Positions 1 to 11,667 of a stretch of DNA of 64,000 nt are shown here, in pieces (position 1 is the first letter of the stretch; every line of letters starts with the position of its first letter). The position numbers were made by a program, and so were the translations under genes. A model generated the notes under the pieces. It was not told the DNA's origin, did not search any database, and saw only the letters and a list, made by a program, of their open reading frames with translations. This DNA comes from Areca catechu (taxonomy: Eukaryota; Streptophyta; Magnoliopsida; Arecales; Arecaceae): NCBI GenBank assembly GCA_021397845.1, contig CM038046.1:66544021-66608020 (forward strand). Reading direction: 5' to 3'.

Positions 1-354
1 TCCTTTGGCAGAAGGGAGCTCTATAGATGGTCACGTTCAGTGAGATGTCACACATTTCACTTACATGTCACACTAGTGTGTCTCCACACTCCTTGGTTAA
101 GTGGATAGCCAACAAATGTGACATACAACAACCTACACTTGATACATCATCATCCTATAACAATGTATCATTTGGTTATGAGCCAGTTTAGAAACTACTT
201 GATATATCCTCTCTATATCAAAACAATGTAGTTCTAAGGACTCCATCATACAAGAGTTCATTTCAGGAAAATGTAAATATGATGAACTACCAAAAAGAAA
301 TAACTTTTATTCATTAAAAAATTATATACAGTAACAAGATAGCATAACCGCCTA
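1..354. other. No gene recognised (left edge)
   Basis: AT-rich sequence without a convincing coding frame. It lies directly upstream, in reading direction, of the Tat integrase remnant that becomes recognisable at about 355, so it is probably more of the same decayed element. I could not align it to a domain. Confidence 0.4.
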
Positions 355-905
355 CAGCCTAGATGATTGGCTTTGAGACACAATTCCCAACATAGACTTG
401 ATCAAGTAAAAGGTCTCTATGTCAATGAGTTGGGTAGTGTTCTTTGGTTATATCAAACAATTGCTCATGCTCTTATAGGTGAAAAACCTTGAAAATTGAC
501 TTCCAAGGTAGAAGTACTCATCTCTTTGATGATCAGCTAGGTCCGATCAAATAAAGGAATATAATAAAAGTCTAATTAAAAAAGATTACGAGTAGGCCTC
601 GACATTTTGGAAGAAGTACCAGAGAAAGTCTTTATCAGGATGGCAGCTTTTAAATTGAGAATTGCCCAATATACAACACTAGAATCAAAACCAAAGTCTT
701 CCAACATGAAGATCTTGTTCTTTGATGAGCAAATGTCTCAAAGCCAATACAATAAGGAAAACTCACATCCAATTAGAAAGGGCCTTATAAAATATCAAAG
801 GTCATCAAACCTGAGGCATATAATTTAGAAAATTTGGATATAACTCCAATCTTAAGATCATGGAATTTTGATAATTTCAAAAAAATATTATTAATAATTT
901 TTTTT
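355..905 (+). pseudogene. Tat-type Ty3/gypsy integrase C-terminal remnant
   Basis: Read in pieces on the plus strand, this stretch matches the C-terminal third of the Tat integrase seen elsewhere in the window. Pieces include RLDQVKGLYVNELGSVLW (compare the ELTSVLWAYRT stretch of Tat2 at about 48.1 kb), then EKPFKIDFQ, then a frame at 607-828 with IRMAAFKLRIAQY, then after a frame change GPYKISKVIKPEAYNLENLD and WNFDNFKKILL. That is the usual order of integrase end, NWEGPY-like motif and pol terminus. Several frameshifts and stops separate the pieces, so it is a dead copy. It is followed at once by a tandem-repeat block, as in the better-preserved Tat elements. The call is by motif order and position; no search was run. 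Confidence 0.7.
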
Positions 906-929
906 CTTTCAAGAAGGTATCTCTTTATT

Positions 930-1460
930 TATTTATCAAAGTGATCGGGTAGAGGGCGTTTGCTTGTCCAACCTCCCGATCAAGGTCTCTATCAAAGTGA
1001 TTAGATAAAGGGCATATATTTGTCCAAATTTTTAATCAGGCTCTCTATTAAAATGATTGGATAGAAGGCATAGGCTTCTCCAAACTTTCTATTAGGGATT
1101 CTTAAAGTGATCGTGTAGAAGACATAGGCATTGTCTAAACTTTTGATCAACTTCATCTGCACCAAAGTGATCGAGTGAGGGCATGGGCTTGCTTAAACTT
1201 TTGATCAGGTATGTTTAAAGTGATTAAGAGAGGATACAGGCTTTATCTAAATTTTTAATTAGCTTCATTTACTCTAAAGTAATCGAGTAGAAGGTATAGG
1301 CTTGTCCAAACTTTTGATCACATATTCTTAAAGTAATCGTGTAGAGGATACAAGCATTGTCCAAACTTTCGATCAGCTTCATCTTCTCCAAAATGATCAA
1401 GTAAAAGGCGCAGGCTTGTCCAAACTTTCAATCAGGTATTTTTAAAGTAATCGGGTATAG
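930..1460 (+). repeat. Tandem repeat, unit about 55-60 bp, about 9 copies
   Basis: Diverged units built on 'aaagtgatcgggtagagggc', then 'ttgtccaaacttt' and 'gatcag'. It lies just downstream of the Tat pol remnant. Tandem arrays in the hypervariable 3' untranslated region are a known trait of Tat/Ogre-type elements, so this is best read as the 3' region of that remnant. It ends abruptly where the CACTA-like terminus begins. Confidence 0.8.
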
Positions 1461-1463
1461 GAC

Positions 1464-1529
1464 CACTATAAGAAATTTGATTATTAGCGATGATTAATTA
1501 CCATCGCTAATAGTAGAATTGTCATTGCT
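1464..1529. mobile_element. CACTA-like transposon terminus, left segment
   Basis: Begins CACTATAAGAAA, close to the usual plant En/Spm (CACTA) terminus, and is followed by alternating 'ttagcgatg' and 'catcgctaa' motifs typical of CACTA subterminal repeats. It is cut at 1530-1534 by insertion of Tat1 (duplication aatac) and resumes at 25625. Only one terminus was found; the opposite inverted end is not visible. Confidence 0.65.
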
Positions 1530-1534
1530 AATAC

Positions 1535-2285
1535 TATTGCCGCCTACACCGCCATGGCCTGTAGCTTTAGGATGACCTCGGGTGTCGACCTCGTCACTCG
1601 GGAACCAGCTCATGTGCCTGAACCTACAAAATAAAGAAGACCCAGGCCAGGGATTTCGGTGGGGGCACTCTGATGATCAAGTCAATAGTGATCTACGGGA
1701 ATAGATCCACCCTTGTGGGCCCCTTTGGTCAGACTCCATGCTCGAAGGAGGATATTTTAGTTTTAGAAAGAAAGAGTGGAGTGAGAGTGGCAGTGGTGGA
1801 GGAGAGAACGAGCTATGATGGCTATGTCTGTCGAGACCCTTCCAATGGGTACTCTGATAGCCTTAGAACGTTCTGTCCTTGGCTTGCTCTCCCGGTTGCT
1901 TATCATTGCTTGTTTGTTTACCTTCTTTGAAGACCTCCTGAATCTCGTTTTAGGCCATGGACCCTCTCAGCATCCTACCTCGGGTTCCTCCCCCTCTATA
2001 GGCACCGGAAGGTCAACGTTCGACAGTGCTCCATGCTGTGCACCCAGGTACCTTCCCCTTTCATGATAGGGAGTTATTTCACATGCTCTAACTTCCCATC
2101 TGGCTTTGGCCATAGGGATGGCTTCCGGCTGCTGGACCTCCCCTCTAAAGAGAGGTTGGCTTAGGAGGAGGGGTATTGAGGGAGCTCGAAGAGTGGGTCT
2201 AACGTGGCAACTTCTTCCAACATGGCATCTGATTGCATCTAACTAGATCTAATAGGGGCTCCACATCAGTGATCCAGACACATCA
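1535..2285 (-). repeat. Tat1 3' LTR (left)
   Basis: Homologous to 11668-12397 + 25320-25624, but about 290 bp shorter because one internal block (equivalent to about 12200-12397 plus 25320-25410) is missing here. On the minus strand it starts TGATGTG directly after the purine tract gggagttggggcaaa (polypurine tract, 2286-2300). It ends ...CAATA at 1535. Confidence 0.85.
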
Positions 2286-2817
2286 TTTGCCCCAACTCCC
2301 AAGTCCCATTGGTGCACGATGCTCGGGGCGAAGGGAGTAAATTTGGAGCTGACATGGAAAGCTAGAAATCGGGCACCATTAATACCATGATTGTTGGTGC
2401 ATTGTAGAGTGGACCTCCAGGCCAATACGGGGATGACATGTCAGCTTGTCTGTGGAAGCATTATGGCTAATGCAGAACTCAAAATGGTTTTGGGTGAACC
2501 AAAGCATCGCTCCTTGCCAATCTCGACACGTGGCACCAATCCAATGGCGGCGATTCTAGGGGGTGCGGTTGCTGTCTGGCCATTTCAAAAAGAAGGGCAG
2601 TTTCTTGAAAACATCTTTTCTTTCAAATTCTTCATGCTCGCCGACAGACCAGAGCCTTCTTTCTTCCCTCCCCCGATTGTCCTTTCCCTTCAAGGTTGCC
2701 TGGTTTGTCCTCTTCAGTCCTTCCTCCTCTCTGGTTAGGTAGAGTTCATCCTTAGGGTCCCTCTAGACTTTGTCATTCTTCTTCTTCTTCCTTCCTTGTT
2801 CTTCCTTCTTCCTTAGA

Positions 2818-5131
2818 ATGGCCCCCTTAGGTCGTAGCCATCGTCCTTCGAGCAATCCCAATAAGGCAGGGCCTTCTCGATCATGGACTCTATCTTTCGA
2901 TGAGGAGGAGGAGATCTCTCTTCAGGTTCACAAAAGCCTTCGCCCCACCGGGATCGTAATAGGAGAGCCTAGGGCTCGTCTTCCTCCTCCTATTTCTGAG
3001 GTTCCCTCTGAGCCTTTTAGTTTGACTAGTCCCGGCGGCATCGCTTTGGTGATGACTGGAGAGGACCTATCGATAATTCGGGAGGCTTTCGGCATCCCAG
3101 ACTCCGTCCAACTCTCAATCCCTAGATCGGGGGAACGGGTCACCTCTAGTTGCCCAGGCCAGATCGCCCTCTACGAGAAATCCCTCGCAAGGGGTCTTCG
3201 CTTTTCTTTTCACCCTTTTTTCCTCTTTGTTCTTAGCAATTACTGCCTTGTCTCGGCTCAGCTAGTTCCAAACATGGTTAGGACTATAAACTGTTTCATT
3301 GTCCTCTGCCACTTCCACAGGATAATAGCCCGTTTTTCACTATTCAAGGCCTTCTTCACCCTGAAACACCACTTGACCAAGGACTGGTGGTGGTTTATCT
3401 CTCCTTGCCCGAAGGTCATTAAGTTTGATTTTTTCTCTTCTATCAAAGGATGGAAGAGCAAATATTTCTTCACCTCCATTGAAGGGGTCGACAGGTCTGG
3501 AGTGATCCAGATCGGACTCCGAACCGGAATGCAAAAGTCAAAGTGGCTGATCGAGAGATCTACGACCAGCTCATCACCGACCAAATCCCTTTCCTTGAAG
3601 TTCTACTATCGGAGCAGAACCTATTCGAGGCTAGGGTTAGCCCAATCCAGGAGTTGGGTGAGTTCGGCTTAAGCCTTCATTTATTCTTCTGTAGGTCTGT
3701 TCAAGCTCGGGACTGACCTTCTTTCATTTCTTCTTGCAGGCATGAAGTTTTCAATGGACCATCTCATCGTGCTCTCTCAAAAGAGGAGCGCATCGGTGGG
3801 ACCTGGAGAGTCCCCATCGAAGAGCTCCTGGAATGAGCCGAGCACAGGGCATGGGCCTGTTGCAGCCCCCCACCCACGTGGGAGGGCGGTCGAACCGATC
3901 ACCGTACTGCGAAGGCAGTAGGATCCACCTTTGGTCCGGGAGTCTGAAGTGAGCGCACGGGCTCGGCTTGCTACTAATACTGCTGTGGCCCCACCTCTCA
4001 AAGTCATCGAGGTGGAGATAGGGGATGAAGAAAGGAGAGAGCATCCACCGGTGGCACCGTCGAGTCTGGTAGCGAGCTCCAATAGGGGCTCAAAGATGTC
4101 TTCAGCCACCCCTGAGGGCATGGCGACGGTGCCGGTGAGGAAGAAGATCGGCTTCCGCAGGATGCCCTTCGAGGTGGTGCGAAACTCCTCCATGATCCAA
4201 GATCGATCTCTAGTTGAGCAGATGATGGACTTTACCATCCAATCACACGACCGGCAGGAAAGGGGAAAAAGGCCTTTGCCAGATGCCATCCTTGGCACCT
4301 TCCCCCATCTCTTCATAGTAAAGTCCCTTGCATTTTTCTTCCTTATTCATTCATTTTCTTGCATAGATGATGTCCCTTTTGGTGCAGCTTGGGGTAGACC
4401 TCCTTCTTATCCATGACTGCTGCTCCCACTAGGTCAAAAGGGATAAGTTGAATTAGTAGGAGATCGCGTCGCTGGCGGTTGAGGCTAGGGATAAGATGGA
4501 GAGGGCCCATGTTGTGGAGGAGAGAAACAGGGAGCTCTGAGCTGAAGTGGTGGATGCTGAGAGGCACATTAAGGACCACGAGGCATCCCTGGTCCAAGAG
4601 AAAGACTGGGTCAAGCACTGGGCCGAAGAGCTCAAGGCTAAGATGGCTCAGGCAGAAAAACTCAAGGCTGAGGTGGCCCGGGCAATGGAGGAGCTCAAGG
4701 CTGAGGTGGCCAAGGTGGTGGAGCAATCTCAAGCCCTTCGAGCTCTACTAAAGATGGCATGTGAGCAGGCTTCGACAATCGAAGAGAAGGCCACAAGGGC
4801 GGTGGCCTTGATGGAGGCCGCAAAGATGGAGACCATCGAGGTGGTGCCGAACTTCAAGGCCTCTATGAAATATGCTTAGGAGTTCTAGGAGGTGGCCATG
4901 TACTCATTCCTTAAAGGTTATGAGTTTTGCCGATCCAGGGTGGCACAGGTCTTTCTGGAGCTAAACCTTGAGGGGCTTGCCTTCCTAGCTGCTCCGTGCG
5001 GGGATCCAGTTGAGGTCACGGTCAAAGCGGAGGAGGAGCCTGCGGCCGGCATCAAACCAGCTCCATCGACGGAGGTTTGGGAGGATGCCGCCCTACCTCA
5101 GCACCATTCCAAGAAAGAGTTGGCGAAGTAG
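2818..5131 (+). pseudogene. Tat1 antisense accessory gene (3 exons; PF04195-like domain plus coiled coil)
   Basis: Plus-strand gene opposite to Tat1 gag-pol. Proposed exons are 2818-3657, 3740-4317 and 4433-5131, each intron bounded by GT and AG. Start chosen at 2818 (MAPLGRSHR) after a pyrimidine-rich leader. Exon 1 holds the 'putative gypsy type transposon' domain: GQIALYEKSLARGLRFSFHP, then LVPNMVRTINCF, then DWWWFISP and KGWKSKYFF. Exon 2 is rich in S, A and P. Exon 3 is a strongly heptad-like coiled coil (EELKAEVAKVVEQ) followed by GYEFCRSRV and an acidic tail. Defects: a frameshift near 3500, a TAG at 3919, tandem TAGs at the start of exon 3, and two TAGs near 4877-4891. The role is unknown; the same gene recurs in three other Tat copies in this window. 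Confidence 0.75.
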
Positions 5132-5639
5132 GATAGGAGCCTCCTTTCTTCTTTTTGTTCTTGTCTTTCCTGCTTACTTTTGGATCGCCCGGCCTGTCGA
5201 GGGTCTGGAAATGATGTAAACTTTTCTTAACTTTGAATGAAGTATCTTTTCATACAAAGAATTCTTCTTTTGCTTTCCTTTGCATTCTTAGTTGCTTCAA
5301 TAACCTCCCTTCCTTCCTTCCCTTTTCTTTTTGACTGCCCACGTGCATGCTTTTGTTGCGATGCCTTGCCTTGAGGCACCAGGTCCTTCGGCTCTTTCCT
5401 GCAGAGCTTCGTGTATGGAGGGCGGTTACGAAGAATGATTTTGGGTTGTCGAATTGTCCCTACCACATCGGGAATGAGGTAACGGGACTTCATGCATCTC
5501 CTTGAAGGAGGCCCTGGTGACTTCAAGCAAAACTGTCTCCAAGTGCCCGGAGTGCAACTGAGTTGGGAGGCTGAACTTGGTGAGTCCGTAAGGTGCCTCC
5601 ACCAGGCTAGAACTTGGATAGATAGAGTGCAGGGCCTCT
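5132..5639. other. Tat1 untranslated spacer downstream of antisense gene
   Basis: Pyrimidine-rich, no supported coding frame. It sits between the antisense gene stop and the repeat block; it may hold the antisense transcript's 3' end (sequence 'aatgaagtatc' near 5236), but no definite poly(A) signal was identified. Confidence 0.4.
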
Positions 5640-6070
5640 AAAGTCTCCCAGCTTTGAGGTGCGGGGCTTCTGGAGTTTCTCGGCTTGAGGAGCGGGGCTT
5701 CAGAAGTTTCCCATCTTGAGATGCGGGACTTTAAGAATTTTCCAGCTTGAAGTGTGTGGCTTCTGGAGTTTCCTGGCTTGAAGTACGAGGCTTCTAGAGT
5801 TTTCCAGCTTTGAGGTGCGGGGCTTCAGGAGTTTCTCAGCTTGAGGTGTGGGACTTCAAGATTTTCCCAACTTGAAGTGCTGGGCTTCAAGAGTTTCCTA
5901 GCTTCGAGGTGCAGGGCTTTAGGAGTTTCCTGACTTGAGGTGCGGGGCTTTAGGATTTTCCCGACTTGAGGTGCAGGGCTTCAGGTGTTTCCCGGCTTGA
6001 AGTGCAAGGCTTCAAGAGTTTCCCGGCTTGAAGTGCGGGGCTTCAAGAGTTTCTCGACTTGATATACTGG
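5640..6070 (-). repeat. Tandem repeat, 31-bp unit, about 13 copies
   Basis: Units resemble 'gaggtgcggggcttcaggag' followed by 'tttcccggctt', with frequent substitutions. The block lies exactly between the end of Tat1 pol (about 6165, minus strand) and the antisense gene, the place where Tat elements are known to carry variable tandem arrays. Confidence 0.9.
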
Positions 6071-6164
6071 ACCTAGGATCGAGCAGCAGTATTCCTGCAA
6101 GGCAAAGACAGTTTGCATCAAAAGGAGTTCTTTTATTAATGAGAGGAGACCTTACATTATTGGT

Positions 6165-7435
6165 ACTACATTCTTATGTTGTTGGCATTCCAAGTTTGCA
6201 GGAACCGGGTGCCATCGAGCTTGGCAAGATAATAAGCTCCATTGGGGAGAGCCTCGACCACCTTGTAAGGGCCTTCCCAGTTCGAGGAGAGTTTGCCGCA
6301 CTCCTGACGTTGAGAGGCTTTGGCTCATCGCAACACCAAATCGCTTGGGCAAAAGCTCTTTGGCCTTACCCGCGTGTTGTAGTACCGGGCTACCTGCTAT
6401 CGTAGGTTGCCATCCGGAGTCGAACCTTGTCTCTTGTTTTCTTAAGGAGGTCTAAGTTGAGTAGAAGGCGGGTCGAGTTTTTGGCTTCATCATATTACTC
6501 CACCCATATCGTGGGAACACCAAGTTCCACTGGAACTACAGCTCCAGCACCGAAGACGAGATTGAAAGGCATCTCATCCATGGCCGTTTGAGGCATTGTG
6601 TGGTAAGCCCAAAGGATGCTGAGAAGTTCTTCTGCCTACCTACCCTTGGCCTGGTCCAACTTGGTTCGGAGTCCCTGGAGGATGGTTTGGTTGGTCATCT
6701 CGGCTTCTCTATTGGTTTGGAGGTGAGCCATCGAGATGAAGCGGTGATGAATATTGAGGTCAGCATAGAACTCTTCGAACTCTCGATTGTCGAGCTATCA
6801 TCCATTATCAGTGTGATGGTGTGGAGGAGTTCGAAATGGTAGATGATCAACTTCCAGAAGAATTGGTGGACCTTGGCTTCGGTGATTCGTGCTAGTGGCT
6901 CTGTCTCCACCCATTTGGTGATGGAGTCAATGGCCACATATTAGAAAATTGCGCTTTCTGGATATGGGAGGAAATGGACCCAGGTTGTCCATCCCCCACT
7001 AGGCGAACGACTAGGGTGTAGAGAGCTGGGAGAGTGGTGCCACTGGTTGATGCTGTATGCGACCATGGCACTAGCAATGATCGTACTTTTTTATGAAGTT
7101 GGTAGTGTCCTCCCTCATAATCTTTGAGTAATATCTCTGATGAATAGCCTTGTATGCTAGCATCCTGCCCCCCACATGATTCCCGCAGAGGCCTTCGTGT
7201 ATCTTTTGGAGCATAAAAGTTGCCTCCGTTGGTCTCAAGCACTTTAGTAGTGGATAAGAGTAGGACTTGCGATAGAGTTGCTCGCCCATCAAGATGAAGC
7301 GTGCAGCCTTCTTCTTGATGAGGCCAGCCTCCACGCGATCTTCTGGAGGATAACATTAGTGATGTACCTGATGTACTGGTCCATCTAGCTAGTCTCCAGG
7401 GTGACCTGCTGGACCTCCTCGGGGGCCTCATAGCT
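6165..7435 (-). pseudogene. Tat1 integrase
   Basis: Minus-strand integrase in frameshifted pieces. The zinc-binding region spans 7334-7071 (QLYRKSYSYPLLKCL, IHEGLCGNHVGG, ending FIKKYDHC). The core is recognisable around 6937-6695 (ITKWVETEPLARITEAKV, then the DNG-type region out of frame, and a MTNQT-like end). The C-terminal end reads SSNWEGPYKVVEALPNGAYY and TRFLQTWNANNI near 6165-6300. The catalytic core is interrupted, so the enzyme cannot be active. It would normally insert cDNA into the host chromosome. Confidence 0.75.
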
Positions 7436-7499
7436 TGAAGTTTCTAAGTATTTAATGTGGGTGCACCCTAGTGATGAGTATGGTAGGGTCACGAGCCTT

Positions 7500-9170
7500 G
7501 ATAGGGCATCGATGCGAGCATTCTCTCCACAAGGAATGTGGGAGATGCTGAAGTGTCAAAAGCCCACCATGCTCAAGCATACCCATTCTAAGTACTTCAT
7601 CATCTAGGGGTCCCTTGCCTCGAATTCCCTAGAGACCTGTCCGGCCACCAGCTGGGAGTCGGTGAAGACCTTTAGGTTGCGTACACCTAGTTCGCGGGAG
7701 ACTCTCAGTCTCGTGAGGAGTGCCTCGTATCCACCTGATTGTTGGTTGCTACAAACCAGAAGTGGAGTGCACACTTGGCTACAAACCCATCACCATTGGC
7801 GAGGATGGGGCCTACTTCGCTCCCTCCTGAGTTGGATGCGCCGTCCACATGGAGGACCCAGACCTCCTCCTCGATCTCAGGCTCCGTTTAGCACTCCGGG
7901 GTGGTCTCTTCTGGCTTCTCACCCATGCCTGTGCACTCGATCAGGAAGTCAGCCAACACCTGGGCCTTTTGAGATGGTCTCGGTCGGTACGTGATGTCGA
8001 ACTCGCTAAGTGTTAGAGCCTACTTGGCTAGGCATCCAGAAGTATCGGGGCGACTGAGTATGGCTCTCAATGGTTGGTCCGTTAGGACCACAATCAGATG
8101 TGTTTGAAAGTATGGCCTAAGTCTTTGAGTAGACATTTTAAGAGAAAAAATTAACTTCTTGGAGCAGGTGTACCTGATCTCCATATCTTGGAGGAGTTTA
8201 CTGGCATAGTACACTGGTCTTTGAGCTCTATCTTCATCTATATGGATAAGGACCAAACTAACAGCCCCTGGGGTAACCGCCAGGTACAGCAAGAGTTCCT
8301 CTCCATTCTCTGGCATGGAGAGCAACGATGGTGATGCCAAGAATTTCTTCAGCTCCTTGATGGCTGCCTTGCACTCTTCTGTCCAGGTGAAGTCATGCAC
8401 CTTGTGCAGTACCTTGAAGAAAGGCAAGCAACGGTCAGCCAATCTTGAGATGAACTGGCTCAGGGTGGTAATTCGGCCCGTTAGGCATTGGACTTGCTTC
8501 TTCGAGGTAGGGTGTTTTCATGTCGATAATTGCTTGAACTTTCTCAGGGTTGGCCTTTATTCCCCTCTAGGTGACCATGAGTCCCAAGAACTTCCCTGCC
8601 GCCATGCCGAAAGTGCACTTCATCAGATCCAGCTTCATTTGGTATAGGCGAAGATTTTGGAAAGCCTCTGCTAAGTCGATGATGTGGTCTGACCTTGGCT
8701 TGCTCATGACGAGCATGTCGTCCACATAAACTTGCATGTTTCAATCGATATGATCCTTGAAGACTCGATTGACTAGCCTTTGGTATGTGGCACCAACATT
8801 CTTTAGCCCAAAAGGCATCATTCGGTAGCAATACATTCCTCGATCCATGATGAAAGTAGTGTGCTCATCATCCTCTGGATGCATCCAGATCTGGTTGTAT
8901 CTAGAGAATGCATCCATGAAGGAGAGTAGGTGGTGCCTAGAGTTGGCGTCTACCAGTTGGTCGATCTTTGAAAGTGGGAAACTATCCTTCGGGTAAGCTC
9001 GATTGAGGTTGGTGTAGTCCACACATATCCACCACTTTCTATTGTTCTTCTTGACCATGACCACGTTCACCAGCCAGCTAAGGTACTGCACTTCATGAAC
9101 AAAGCTAGCTACAAGGAGTTTCTTTACCTCCTCGTTGATCGCCCATTTCCTCTCCAGGGTGAATCATCTC
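7500..9170 (-). pseudogene. Tat1 reverse transcriptase, RNase H and second RNase H
   Basis: RT from about 9170 to 8450: WWICVDYTNLNRAYPKDSFP, MDAFSRYNQIWMHPED and the catalytic YVDDM at about 8707-8737. RNase H follows at 8442-8020 (WTEECKAAIKELKKFL, VVLTDQPLRAILSRPDTSG). A second, divergent RNase H-like domain follows at about 7870-7520 (WVLHVDGASNSGG, CALHFWFVATNNQ, KVFTDSQLVAGQV). This second domain is a hallmark of the Tat lineage. Stops and frameshifts separate the domains (for example a TAG after FKDHID). Confidence 0.82.
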
Positions 9171-9930
9171 TTCTTTTGTCGGATAGGGTGGTACTTCGGG
9201 TCGATGCTCAACTTATGAGTGATGATGTCAGGGGAAATCTCAGGCATGTTTGCTGCTATCTCGGCGAACACATCCGCATTCGCTCGAAGGAATTTCAACA
9301 GGTGGGCTCGCTCCTCTTCTTGTAGCTGGGCCCCGATTTGCACTATCTTCATCGGGTCAGTTCCGAGCGGATACGTTAACAGGCATTCGACTGTACCACC
9401 CTGGGATCTTACATCCTTCGGTCAAGGTCGTCGATGCTGGGGTCCTCCTCGAAGCTTCTGGCCCCTAGGATAGCTTGAAGATAGTGTTGGACCGGTTGAG
9501 GCGCCCCTCTTATTTCCCTTGTGCCATAAGGGTAAGAAACTATACCAATAACCGCCTAGTGGAGATGACCGCATCGAGCAGGTTGAGCCTGGGTCAGCCA
9601 AGGATCATGTTGTAGGCCGAAGTGAGCCTAACAACCATGAAAGTCATCATGACAGTGCTCTGCCGGGGTAGTGACCCGGTAGTAATGGGGAGAGTGATCT
9701 CCCCTTCAACTCCCATAGAGTTCCCAGTAAAACTGATAAGGGGAGTGTGTACAGGCTTCAATTGAGTAGATGATAGATTCATCTTGGAGAAATCATCGTA
9801 AAAATGGATATCAGTTGAACTTCTACTATTGACCATAATCCGTTTTATAGGATGCCTGGCAATCATCATCTCGACAACCATGGCATCATTATTTACATTT
9901 TGATTTCCAGATCCCCCCTCCATCATAAAG
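9171..9930 (-). pseudogene. Tat1 aspartic protease region
   Basis: The minus-strand frame 9926-9594 shows MIARHPIKRIMVNSRSSTDI, aligned to the usual D-S/N-G-S-S-T-D site. Here the catalytic Asp is Asn and the following Gly is Arg, so the protease is dead. Downstream (9352-9164) is the linker to RT (FLRANADVFAEIAANMPEIS, ending HPIRQKKR). Confidence 0.7.
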
Positions 9931-10059
9931 GGGAGTACATTTTCTGACCACTCCCACTCCCGGGCCCTCTAGGCCGCGTGCTCTATTCCCCAGCATATCA
10001 TTCCCACAGGCTTCTCAGTGGGTCAATTATCGATACGGGGATAGGAGGAAGAGCAGCAA

Positions 10060-11200
10060 GCGCCTAAGGTTCCGCCGAGGTCTTGCCCCCACAAGCTTTT
10101 TGAGGTAGCCCCTTCTTATAAGGTCTTCGATTTCTCTCTTTAGGTGGCGGCACTCCTCGGTGTAATGGCCGTGGTCACGGTGGAACTAGCAATACTTCGT
10201 CTTGTCATGACTAGTGGATGGCCTTAGTGGTGGAGGGTGGCGCAAGTAATGCCCGCCCTCAATCTCCATGAGGATCTTCATCCTCAGGGCAAGGAGAGGT
10301 GTGCCTTTTTTTTGGGATAGGGCCACTCTTTGGCTTCGATCCTGGATGGAAGTTTGGCATAGCCGGTTTGGGCTTCTGCACCCCGGACGTCTCCCTCAGA
10401 GGTTGCTTCTTCAATGGCTTTCCATCTAGCTCCCTCCTCCTACAGTCCACCTCCTCACCATGGATGTACTTGTGAACACGAAAGAGGTCGGAGTACATCT
10501 TTGATGACTTTTTGTTTAGAGAGTAGGTGAGACGGGAAGTCCTGAGTCCCCTCTTCAATGCCAGCATGGCGACTGGCTCATCCAAGTTATAAATCTCTAA
10601 TGCGATAACTTTGAAGCTGGTCACATAGTCTCGCAAGGGTTCGTGGTCTTATTGCTTGATGGAGAAGAGACTGTCTACCTCTCGTCACACCTTCCAGCGG
10701 GTGTCAAAGTGGGCCACAACTTTCTTTCAAACTCTGCAAAGGAGTCGATGCTTTTGGGCTCGAGGCAAGTAAACCAGATTCGAGCTACCTTCCAGAGAGT
10801 GGCTAGGAATGTGATATAAAAGAGGGGATCAGTCACCCCTTGGACTCTCATGAGAGTCTTGTAGGTTTCAAGGTGGTCCAAAGGGTCGGTGGTCCCGTCG
10901 TAGGGATCCACCCGCGGCATGCAGAACCGACTCAGAATTGGCTCATCTTGGATTTCTCGAGAGAAAGGGGGACGGGTTTCGTGGCCCGAGGCTCACCAGA
11001 GGAGCCCTACTAGTTTGCAAACTGGCAGGATAGTTCCGCCAACTTGCGCTTCTATTCCTCCAGGTGCCTTTCAGCCATGCGCCTGATGGCCTCATCGGTG
11101 GAGCCTTCCACCGAGGTTGATAGAGGAGGTAAAAGCAATATTTGAGGGGGGTCGTGACATGGGCCCTTTCCTAGACGACCTCGATGTTGCTTAGCAACGA
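10060..11200 (-). pseudogene. Tat1 gag
   Basis: The minus-strand capsid region reads MPRVDPYDGTTDPLDHLETY (10920-10675) and, after a frame change, MRDYVTSFKVIALEIYNLDE and LALKRGLRTSRLTYSL (10636-10259). It is collinear with the intact Tat2 gag at 43.2-44.4 kb (EPYDGTTDPFDHLGSF, LKKGLRTSRLTFSL). The nucleocapsid-like FHRDHGHYTEECR-type motif lies near 10200-10130 in broken frames. The N-terminal part (11200-11600) is not readable. Confidence 0.78.
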
Positions 11201-11648
11201 CCTGCTTGAGGGCCGGAGACTGGCTCTCCCGATCGACTAAACCGGTCCACTATCTCTTTGTCGGGGTTTGGTGGCTTCCTCGGGGGTCTGTCATGGCCCG
11301 TGGTAGCGAAGGCCTTCCTTAGAAGGATCGCAGGCTATCATAAGGTGTGGTGGCTTGGGATGCAAGGGTCCCTCGCTTTTGGTGGATGGCCAAGGATCAG
11401 TGTTGATGCTATAACTATCGCACCGCCATAGTCAGAACCTGCATCTGCTAGGCAAGCACGGCCAACTAGGCATCTATCGAAGGTGGTTGCGGTGGAGCGG
11501 GGGGCTCCCTCTCAGGACTGTGCAGGCCCCCATGAGAGGGGGGGTCTCCCGCATGGCTGGTGGAGACCTCCCGTGTGCATGTCATCACCATGTTTCAGGT
11601 GGAGTTGCATGTATTGGGATTGCCTTGGATCAGATTGTGTCCTGCCCC

Positions 11649-11665
11649 CCTACCTGGTGCACCAA
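11649..11665 (-). promoter_or_regulatory. Tat1 primer binding site
   Basis: On the minus strand TTGGTGCACCAGGTAGG directly follows the 5' LTR, with a 'ga' spacer. It is nearly identical to the Tat2 site TTGGCGCGCCAGGTAGG at 43135-43151. The tRNA species was not assigned. Confidence 0.7.
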
Positions 11666-11667
11666 TC

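Noticed and set aside
2391..2738. 115-codon plus-strand frame before the Tat1 antisense gene
   Set aside because: No similarity to the other three antisense genes' upstream regions and no domain; treated as leader.
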